This document shows positions 39,601 through 51,600 of a stretch of 64,000 nucleotides of DNA, piece by piece. Numbering within the stretch: position 1 is the stretch's first letter; the number at the start of each line of letters is the position of its first letter. This DNA is from Metopolophium dirhodum (taxonomy: Eukaryota > Arthropoda > Insecta > Hemiptera > Aphididae): positions 21,576,001-21,640,000 of the forward strand of contig NC_083567.1 in assembly GCF_019925205.1 (NCBI RefSeq), given 5' to 3'. Position numbers and translations under genes: made by a program. The notes beneath the pieces are model-generated. The model saw only the letters and a list, made by a program, of their open reading frames with translations. It had not been told where the DNA came from and searched no databases.

Positions 39601-42600
39601 AGGAAAGTTGGTGAACGAAAAAATTGGATAACTCGGTATAACGATTAAAGGAATACATTTATAACCATGCAGCATACGATATACAGTGAAAACCACTTTA
39701 TATCACTTTTTAGTTTTTACTTTTTAAAATAAATTAGAGCAAGGCATCACAATTTTAAAAAAAAAAACGGAAAAAAGTTTTTTTTCAATTATTAAGAAAA
39801 ATATAAGAATTTTCCTATTTTTTCCTAAAGTGCCAACTAGTTCACATTTGCTTCAAGAAATCACCCTCAAAGTTTAAGACAGATCCAAAACGTGATGACT
39901 GACAAAAAAAAAACACTTATCATTTGTAAAACCAATATGTAGGTATAATACATTCCGCACTCCACTTATAGGTAGGTATAGAGTATAGACTCTAAAACAA
40001 CTCAATTGTTGTTAGTTTTTGTTTTAGATTAATTTTTAAATTTAAAGGATAACCGGATTTCACACTAAAATGTGTTTTGCAAACACTGCGCATTGTGAAT
40101 TAGCGAGAAAACACGAAATATGTTCGTATATCACGTAATTTGATGGAGGTACAAAGGCGTGTACGGGGTCTCTGATTACCTCCGACTTGTTGGAAATATA
40201 CCAAGTTTATTATTTATTGCGATAAAATTGGTCAGAAAATGTTAGTAACATTTGAAACTATGTATAACGAAGTTGGTCTAGCAGAGCACACATGCGACAA
40301 ACGTGATTTTCTATGATCCGAAAAAATAAATAAATATTCGATTCGAAAAGATATGATGCGACATGCGTTCTCCAAGTCAAACTTCAATCTTCAAAACTTT
40401 AGTACATTATTATTATTTCAATACAAATATACGCTATACATGACTGCAGGGTTAAATTTAAGATGGAATCTTGGGACGTGTCAGGGCTGCAGGGTACGAG
40501 CAGAATGTCCGCAATACGTAAAATATAATATAATTTATAAAATATAAACGTACAATAAATAATAAGAATGCGTGAAACTACGATGTAAATACATTTTATT
40601 TCAAGTATCCTAGACTTAAAGTTTGAGAGAGATATTGTATGGATAAAAAAATAAACTTAAAGTCGAGTATCTATGGATCTAGGTACGGTTTTAAAAAAGA
40701 AGTTTATTTAAAATTGAAATATCCTGCAATTTAAATTTATTTATTGGACATGGACCACCAAAGTGAAAATATTAAAATCTTGTTAGTGTGTCACATACTA
40801 TACTTTTAGCAAGGTAAATCAAGCTGTCAGAACATGTAATACGCGTCGATAGTGACTCTAAAAAATGTAGATTTGTTGTAAGAAAAATAGGTCAACTTTA
40901 TCTATGTTTATCAAAGGTTTATTTTGTTACTATATTATAATATTATTCACCTATATAATGACCTTTATTCTCATCATGAAATCAGTTTTGTTTTTTTTTT
41001 TCAAAATTAAAACCGTACGTCAACGACTTATATAATATTATGAGACATAACAGATTAAATATTAAAATGTTTAAAAGTTTTTAAATAAATTCAGTTATGC
41101 AAAAATAAAAAGCTTGGTAATGGCGCGGGCGTGGGAATAATAAAATAAAAATATTTTTCTAAAACGTAGTCAAATAACACATTTATATAGTTTTCTTTAT
41201 TTAATCAAAATTTCCCATACTAAATCCATATAAAATATAAAAACTATAACTACGTACCTATATTATTTCGTGCGCTGTCATTTAATTTAATATTTTTAAT
41301 TTATTGCGTAAATAGTGCGTATGCTTGTTAAAATTAATAATTTCAGTGCGGTTTGATACATTTAATTGATTTTACAAATATGGGTTTTTTAGTAGCTATG
41401 TCTGTTAAAACTTTTCAAGTAGAAAGAATGTTTCTAAAGTTTCATAATATATAAAGTCCTATATTGATTGGAAATCTTACACAAATAGTAGGTAGGTACT
41501 TTGAAGAGGTAATTTTTGTAAATTTCTCGTGGTTTATCAGTAATCTGCGAAAAACTACCGTAAAACCACCGATGCATGTTATTTGCCCAGGTGTTCCTAG
41601 ATTCATGATGGATATTTTATATTTTTACTTTAGAAATATTTATGGATAAGACATAATTTTTAGCATAATATTATATTGAGTATTTTGTATTCTACAGGGT
41701 GATTCGCCAAGCATGCTTACCCCCGTCTTTTCCTTTAATAATGAAATTATTCAAATTCTGATTTTTGAACATTTTAAATATTGTCATACAAACTTCTGTT
41801 TTTCAAATGAGAACCCCATTTTTACTGTAAGTTATTAAGTGGATAATTTTCGTGAAAATGTTAATGCACCTAATTCAAAATTCATATGAGTATAGTTTCT
41901 TATTAATTATTAAAATATTTGTATTAAGAATAATAGTCCTAAAAGTTAAAAATGGTTCTACATAGATATAAAAAAGACGTAAAACTGGATCTAGTATTTA
42001 TTATGCTTTTTACAAATTGTTAATATTGATGGATTAAATAATACTAATATTAATTACTACAATTTCCATGGACCTTTTATCCTTAGAACACAAAGTTGAA
42101 TAATTTAAAAACCACCCATATACGAATTTTGGTTCTAATACTTCAAACATTTCAGAAAAATTATCCACCGTATAATTTACAGTTGATAAGGAGTGTTTTC
42201 ATTTGAAAAACAGAAGTATTTATCTCCACAGGATATTCCTTGAGTATTTAGTATCAAAAATATCAAGAATTTGAAAATAAGGTCTTAACGTATATTTAAA
42301 AATTCCAAAGATCCATGCTGGGTGAATCACCCTTTATATGGATTTTTTAAGCTTAAATATTTGTCGTATTTCACTATTTCACTGATTTTAATATTATATA
42401 AGATATTCCTAACATATTCATTTCAGAGACATCTGAACTATCAAATATCAATACAAAGTTAACTATATCATATTACTGGACTACTATAAGATATTTTAAA
42501 CATTTTGACAAACAGTTTATTTTCGTAATTGCTATTAAAATGTGCAAAACCATTTATGAGGTAAGCTCAGGCGAGTTTTTTTTTATTAAAAATGTATGAT

Positions 42601-45600
42601 AAAAATATAAAATAAATACAAAATTGACTTTTCCCCAGGTTAATTAATGAAGAACAGAGCTTAACGACTAATCCTCAGCGTACCTATATAATTATATCCT
42701 GTACGTATTTTCGATTTATTTAATAAAATAAATACTGTACTTTATAAATTTATTTTTTCAAGCAATAGTAGATACATTTAGTAGATTATGTCATATTTCC
42801 GAGTGATGAAAATATATTATTATGTAAAACAATGAATTATTGCGTACGATAGATTAAAAAATAATTACCCCTATAAAAATAGAAACAAAACGATCAATAT
42901 ATGAGTGAATTAATATTTATCGTTGTTTTAAACTGTTTTGATAATTTTTCTATACTCACCGGCTAGTTCTAAATTTTAACTTAACTCTAAAATTAATATT
43001 ATATAGTTTTAATATTCAAAAGCTATATTCAACACGATAATTCAAGGGGCCTGGTGTGGCTCGGTGGTTGGCCTCAGTCACTAACGTATTCGGAGGTCAA
43101 GCATCAGCTGGAGTCGCTAGTTCCCGGATGGGTTTTTAGTGACACAAATCCTCACCCTACATTCACGTCTTCCCCAACCAACCATTTAACTCTCCTACAA
43201 AATGGCCATAGTTGCCGATGCTTAAGAACAATAATAAAAAAAAAACAACAATGCAAATTTAAATCCTGTCTAGTGTTATGAACACATAGGTAAGAATGCA
43301 CTGTTGAAAGTATATACCTGTAATATTACAATACACGATGTTACTACAATACTACATGTTGTTACTTGATACTTATGTTGGTCACCTTCGTGTTGATAAT
43401 TCGCAGTTTTATTAAAGTCATCATGCGTGATGATATAACTGTATTATTAGTCTAACTGCATAAATTATATAAATTATCATTGAAAAATTTAACAGTAATC
43501 ACTCACTTCGATGGCGATCTCAAAATCTTTCTTGTCGATAGTGCCGCTGGAGTTGACGTCTGAAACACACCAAAAATAACAGTTAATAATCGTCCAATTA
43601 CATCGGGCAAGTTTGACAGTTATACGATAGCCCATAGACGTCATAATGAAAGATGACGATGGAGAAAGATTTGCAATGTCGGGCATCGAATTTTGGAACA
43701 GCTGGAGGACACGAGAGTGTATGCTTGGAAAAAATGACCATCGACATTATAGTAAAACGATTTTATGCTTTTTTTTGTCGTTATTTAACATTTTTATTGT
43801 TGATAGACATTTTTAATTTCCAATGTTTTATCATAATACTATATTATAATCCACTCTGCAAGGCATCGAAAAAAAAATTTAATTAGGTATACCAATAGTG
43901 AGAATCGGATGTATGTCAAATTTATAATTCCCTATTTAAATAAGTTTAATGTTGGTATAACTGTATGTAATCCACCAGGTTGAAATTAAATATTATTATC
44001 AATGGCTAATGTTAGTTTGATTAAAATATGGTAATACTACCGCTATTTCAGTAAATATAATAATATATACCTACATAACATATTATAATATGTATTGATA
44101 TCACATGATAAACTGTATCTGCTAAACGAAATATCATTGGAAGCATTAATAGCTAATTCGGCATAAATTATATGATTTCACTAAGGAAATAATACCTAAA
44201 AGCAACAATTATGGGCAAACTTGAAAATATAATTTTTATAGTTTTATTATACAAAATCAATAACGTTTATTGGTAACCATGGCATTGAAAGTAGCGACGG
44301 ACAAACACAACAGGTAGGCATTTAAAAGGTTTTCTACACATGATACATAGGTAATAATATCATAGAAAGATCATAATATAACCTACTAAACGTCTAAACG
44401 ATAAATATATTAATTTAATATATTTAATTTTATAATAATATTTTATGATAAAGTACACACGTAGTACGTACGTTGTATAATACAATATGTATACAAGATA
44501 AATTGTTGTTTAAGTTTGTAAAATTTTATAGTGAGAATGTTTATACCAAGAATGGATTTTTGAAACTATATCGAACAATTGTATGTTTAACCCACTTTAA
44601 ACTAAAATACTAAATATTATGTATTCACTAGACCAATTTTTAGAGATAAACTATTAAGAAACTATATTGAAGTATAACTTTTATACTCTTTCAAAAATAT
44701 TTTCTAATATAATAAGTAACATACATCGATGAAAAAACCAATAAATTTAAGTGTAATATATTATACACATTATACATATAGCATTGTTCAAAAAATATTT
44801 CAAATATTATAATTTGAATCAGAGTCTTGGGTGTAAGTTTAATAATTCAATCTAATTAAGTTTGACAATATATTGATAGTCAATTTTTGATCAATAATTT
44901 GCGTATGAAATACGTACACGTAAATATCCAAATCTAATAATTATATTAAACTAACATGATATAACGTAATATAATATTGAAATAATTACATTTTGCCATT
45001 TACAATCTCATGTAATTAATATTAAAGAGGGACGTCATATTTTCCGGATATGTTCATTTATTAGTTATTATTATTATCACAGTAGTAGTAGCAGTAGGTA
45101 CGTGCAGGTTAGTGGTTTCTACAAACCTATATAATACTACCGATGTATCTGCATATATAGAGTATTTTTTATAAAGTGTGTACTAAATATTATTAATTTT
45201 TGTAATTATTTTAATATGTATGTTGTTGAGCAATGCAAGTTTCATTTTAAATTCTGTATTTATGATAAAATATACATTTTTTTTTATTTTAAAGACTAAT
45301 AATTAGTCTTTATTACGCACAATTAATTTATATTATTATAACCTAATCCATAGTTAAAATATTATGTAAAATATCTAGGTCAATGTATTAAAATAAAAAA
45401 AAACATATATTTAATATTGTAATACTAGGCTAATATGATAGATTTAATAGGTGGAAAAAGTCAAAAAAATGAATCACCAAGATTTTTTTTTTACTACGAT
45501 TTAAATGTTAAAGACCCTCCTGTAAAAAATATATATGTCTAACTGAATTTGTTTTCAAATGATAAATTATTACTTTTATATATTATTTTGATACAACACG

Positions 45601-48600
45601 GTAGAGTATGTATACACAATACCTACATCCCTACCTATTGAGCCTCTTTACTGAATCATGTTCGTTCGTGGATAAATGTATTAGTTTCGTTGCTTTCATG
45701 CATAAATTACTTTGCATATTATATTAATAGATTTTAAGAAAATAATAATGTGTATAATGTACAGTATACACTGCAGTGCACTACTAGTTAATAAACTAAG
45801 TGCTGAACTTTGCTGTTTAAATATTATAACTTTTTGTATGGTTTGCAATCCTTATATTATAACAATTCTACCGAAAGTAATAAAGTTTGAGGAGCAACCT
45901 TCTATATTATATTATGGTATTTATGGTGTTTTAAACTTTTTTTTTATCCTGTCAATTTGCATTAATTATGAGTGTATACTAAATATATTTTTACAAGAAT
46001 ATTGAAATTAATTTACTTTTTCGTACCTAATAAAAAAATATTACATAGAAGATAATATAATATCAGCATATCTGTTAATTTAAAAGAAGTGTAGTAATAC
46101 ATTAACGGAAAATGTATTTTTTATGAACTGTTTTGTTTATGATTTTTGAGTATATATATATTAGGTAGGTACTTATATATTAGATTAAAAAAAAACCGAT
46201 AGTATTATATGATAAAACTTTTTAAATATTTATACTCCATTATTGAATATGATTGATCGAATAAACATTGAAAAGTGCTGTGTTTGCAAATAATCAATAT
46301 ATTATTTTTTACTATATCCTGATACTAAACAATTTCTATGTATTATTATTATTTTTAATGTATCCGAAATAAACAGACTAGCCGGGTCTTTTTTTTTATT
46401 ATTTATTCCTCCCTTGACATAATTTTCGTACAAAATTGTTATCGGGCTACTGTGTCCTCTCTAAGATGATATAATAAATTAGTTAAGATAATAGTGTACG
46501 TTTATTTTAAAATTAACATAATTTAATCGCGAGACATCAAATACCACACGCTATAAAAATGTTTGTAAATATTGACCTTTTCTTCTTCAGTGAAAGCTGT
46601 TTAGCTACTGATAACGATAAATCTGTTAACACAGTGCATTAAATGCCTCTCTCGTTGGATTTTCGTCGGCCAGCTTTCTTGTGCATTAGCCCAGCATTTA
46701 GCCCTTTGTTGTAACTAATATAATATGAGGTTGTGAAATGAACCGGAGAGACGATGCCATTCGAAAGTCAGCATCTCGACCTGGCGTAGAGCATGTATAT
46801 TAGTACCGATAAATACCGCAAAATGTTCGAACGACTGCAAATAACGGACGGCAGAAGTAATAATATGACCGAACTGTATTCTAGACAGAAATGACCTGCG
46901 AATACTGCGACGGGCAGTGTTTTAAAAAAAAAAATACTTTTAAAAAGTGGTGTTTCATTAAGTGTGCAATAAATATTAAAAAGAAGTATGTATCTAAAGC
47001 ACAACGCTAATACTTTAACAGTGTACATATTAAAATGCTTTCAAATATTAAAAAAAAAGTTGTCACCATCATACGCGATGGTGTTTTTGTGTCAAGCTAA
47101 AATAAGCTATATGGTTTTGAGTTTTCTTTATTAAGTCTAAAAATAGTTAGTTACATTTAGGAGAGGCAAAAACTTGTAGTATAGGACTTAGTTTGTTTTT
47201 AGTGTAATTAGTTTTTCTACGAGATGTTCTCTAGAGCTTTAAAAACTGTTTAATTTACACTAATATATTAATGACTTGCACACAACCATAGTGCAACCCA
47301 TTTAGATTAGACTACGAAAACAATCGTGTCATGAATGTAAACAATAATTATTGTGTCATGAATGTAGGTAAACAACAGTCCTTTGGTTAACAATTCGATA
47401 TTATCTTAAATAAATTGTTTATTTTGTATCCTTAAACGAAGTTGTATGTATAAAACTAAAATACAAGCTATTATAAATACATTGAAAAAAACTGTATACC
47501 TATTCAATATACATTGACGTTCTTAAACGTCGGTACCGACGTTTTTTATTTAAAATAAATACTAAACACGCATGGGAATAAAAGGGTTTAAAAAAAAGTA
47601 ATCGAGTACAAGAGTACCTACGTATTATTATTATTATTATTATTATGTAAATATTGTATATGGCGGTATTCAAAATAATACTTTTCAATGCTAGCTCCCG
47701 AGAGACGCCCCGGAAGTTAACCGACGTCCGTCCCCGATGTACTTTACGTAAATGTTGAATGTCCAACATGTTGAAACAGTCTATACTTGACCGACTATAT
47801 AATCTCAGAGTGTTCATATACGGCATCATTCTCGATCACTGGTCACTGGGACATATTTTCACCTTCGATCGGTCAAGGACACGTTAAACGCGGAGATCGT
47901 ACGTGACTGGCCAGTGGCGACTCCGAGATATAATATAGCATCCTACCCGGACGGTTTCCTCAGTAAGGTGAAGAAATGAATTCTCTTTAACTCTTCCACC
48001 ATCCCGTTTAAAGAACCCTGAAGGATTCTTTTAGACTGAGACTTGAAGATATTATATAGTGTCCTGCACGGACGGCTTCCCTAATGAGGCGAAGAAATGA
48101 ATTCTCTTTGAACTATCCTGTTTAAAGGACTCGGAAGGATTCTTTCAGACTGTGACCACATATTTATATTATAATCTGTGTTGTGTATAGAACTCAGCTG
48201 ATCACGTTATCTCGGTCGAATCTATCAATGTCGTGAACCACGGAGACGATAATACGCAATATAACTTGAATTATTTTTTAGTTTTGGATGATTAGGTGAC
48301 TTCATGCTTTTTTTAAATACTTCGTAACTTTTATTGTCTCGTTTGTGCAGTATTCATAAAGTTTATAAATAATATAATATATATTATATATATGAAATTA
48401 TTGTATAAAAAGTTATCGTTTGAAAAAAAAAGAAAAACGATGAATGGTTATCCAGCAATAAATTAAAAGTTTGTGCTTTTTTCATACCCGCTACATTGGT
48501 TACTTATAAATAGCTGTTATCAAATATTACGTTTTTATGTTATTATTATGTTAAATATCTTATAAGTTTTAAAACAAAATGGAAAAAAAAACATTTTGAG

Positions 48601-51600
48601 CATTACAAAATTATTCAGCGAAAACTCCATAGTTTTATGTACACTTGGGAATGTGGATTATATTGGCAGTATAAATTTTGTTAATAACAAATAATGCAAG
48701 TAAACAGGCAGATAAATAAATCTCTAGGGAAAGTTTCAATTTTATAAATCTTAAACTAACGCTTTAGTATTTATACATAAATTATAGCATTTGGTTTACA
48801 CAATTTGACTTTATAGGTTTTTTTTGTTTTTTGTTCAACATTAAATACATTTAGCATTACCGTAAAAGTTTTTTCGTTGGAAATATTTTGGCAGATATTT
48901 TCATAGATAATATCATAATACCTACGTGATAGACGATACAAGACTATTGATGATCATAATTTATAAGTGATTCACAAATAGATTCATAGACATTTTATCG
49001 CGTTTGAAAAGTATAATTTTATACATTTAATACCCAATTGTTGTTTTATTAATTTGCTATTAAACATAACGTATTGTGCGTGTATAGTAGGGTTGGCCAC
49101 TAATCTTAATTTTGGGAGCTGTGCAATTATAAAGCTAATTCGAAGCGAGCCACATTGTTAAGAGATGTCTATAAAATGGATTATAAAATAAAGACACATT
49201 TTTCATTGTATAGCAAATTAAGTAACATTTATTTATTTATAGAAATAACTTAAGGCCGCACGAAACTGACTCAAGAGTCGTGTGCAGCTCGCGTGCCTGG
49301 TTGTGGTATATAGGCAAACAAATAGATTACAAATATTCAATAAAAATATAAAAAATAATAACTGCCAAAAGTATTCAAAATATAATAATATTGAACCTTT
49401 ATCCGAATGAAATATAATATAATATTTTCACATACAAAGAAAATACAGATTTAGTACAATTTTGTATATTATTATACTGTTGGGAGAAAATCGGTCACAT
49501 AAATCTTTGGATGAATAGTGTTCTGCCTAGGTACCTATTAGATTATCATATATTGTTACACCTCCGTAAGAGAGCAGCTATAATACGGTACGGAATATAT
49601 TATGTACATTATAATATGATGATAATATACTGTATTTGAAAAGTTTCTACAGGAATTTTCACAACTTTTCACTGATTACGGGTTACCTGTTGATAATTGA
49701 TGAACGAATGCTCATTTGTCGTTAATAATTATTCACTTACAGGTACTAATTATTATACTATTATATTATTATGTACTTTATACACACGACGGAGTTGGTG
49801 TTTGTACTTTATTAAGTATGTATTATTAAAAGTTGAAACCATTACACCATAATAATTATAATATGTTAGTTTGTAATAATTGTTAGTTCCAAGTTAGTTG
49901 GATAAAGATAATAATAGGAGAATATTATTATTATAAAACATAGGCCAGCCATTATTTTTCAAGTTTCGTAAACACATTTGAACGTATACCGTATATATAC
50001 CGCATTTAGTGTTTGAACAGTCGAGTAAAGTTTATAACAATGTTTGGATTAATTTCCCTGGGTTTTAAGCTGAATTTAAACGAAATATTTATAGCTTATA
50101 AGTTAAAGACTTAAATGTACATCCATGTCCGTTTTCCGTATTATTTTGGAATATGTTGCTAGGTATGTAAATCAATAATGATATATAGGAATGGAAAACT
50201 ACTTTTATGTTTCTTTTAAGTTTTTTTTTTATTTATTCTAATAGTAAATTTCAAAATAAACGAGTAGAGTAACTTTTAAAGCATTTATCGAGTGGCCTGA
50301 TAAAAAATCGACATACCCGACCACCGGGCACCGACGAAAATACCATTAAAAAATGTTTATTATTTATGAAAGATATTAAATTGTACAATTTAGCTTAAGT
50401 AAATTAAGTATGTAATACAATAAGCCAATGGTCCTGTTATCGAGACGAATTTTTTTTTTTAAAAAAAAGAAAAATAATCATTTATTATAGAGAAAATAAA
50501 TATTGGCTCGAAAAAAAATAAATTAAAATGTAAATAAAAAATTATTTTGAATTTAATATTTTACGGCCACGGTGAATAAAAATCTTGTAAGCTGTCTTGT
50601 GGTTTGGTATGATCAAATTATCAGGTTAACTTATTAATGGAGGTTAAACAAAACGAACAATCATTACAAATACTGAAATTGTGTAATAAGTATTAATTTA
50701 TTTCCTGCCATTGTTTTAACTACCTTATAGTATCATATATATTTATATATATTACGTGTAGAATAGTTTACGTTTATGCATTCAATTTGATATACTTTGC
50801 ATATTGTACTATCAACTATTTATATAATAAAAACGAATGTACGTTGGGGCATATATAGACTGGGTAACTGCTGAACCAATTGGTACCAGATTTTGCACAA
50901 ATATTCCTCGGAAAGCGTTCTTTGCTTCGTGTTTCACCCCATATATTATATTGATATGGAGAGACTCACGACTCACAGGTTATGAATTTCGTTTTGGCTC
51001 ACGAAAATCGAATAATTTTTTTGTTTATACAGGCGTTGGTTATAAAAAATAAAATTTGAAAAAAACTGCTATAGGTTAGTTGACCGGCAATGCACGCAAT
51101 TATGCTATAGAACTTTTTTTTTAATAAAAGAAAAATAATAACAAATTAATAATTGTGTGCTATTCAAATGTACGACAAAAGGCAACGTCCGTAGTTTGTA
51201 GCTTATATATACAGACTCAAAAACTTCTCTACCACTTTCAAGCGAACATTTCATAAATTGTTTTTAGAGGCATCAAGAAAGTTTAAAGAATGGTTTGAAC
51301 CACGTTCGATAATATACCAAATGCTATATCCAATCCGCCACAGGCGAATTGCCCATCTCGGTCGAATTAGTTCACAAAGCGACGTACACTTGCCCGTGAG
51401 CTTTGGTACACTAAAACCGAAATACACCGATATAGTATTTTATGTTTGTCCATTTTTTCCCGAGCGAAGTCGGGTTATACCTTGGTAGGTCCAGGTAGTT
51501 GTACTTTCACAAATTAAAAACAAATAAATATATATTCATATATATGATAAAATATATAAATTTAAATCGTGTATGTGACTGCCATCATTTTTAACTTAGT

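Larger units (their letters stand above)
24529..43506 (-). other. Calexcitin intron 2 (19 kb)
   Basis: Holds a truncated retroelement (25406-25827), a pogo-like MITE, hairpins, a GC-rich island (31130-31480), a hAT-type MITE, fold-back MITEs and two SINEs, each listed separately. The stretches between (25830-27460, 29120-30830, 33820-35640, 35955-38090, 38400-41690) are AT-rich with scattered 60-110-codon frames that show no domain or splice context. I see no gene in them. Confidence 0.7.

Noticed and set aside
47500..47829. Minus frame of 109 codons
   Set aside because: It runs through an (ATT)n tract (IIIIIII) and has no domain; kept only as a curiosity in the GC-richer block.
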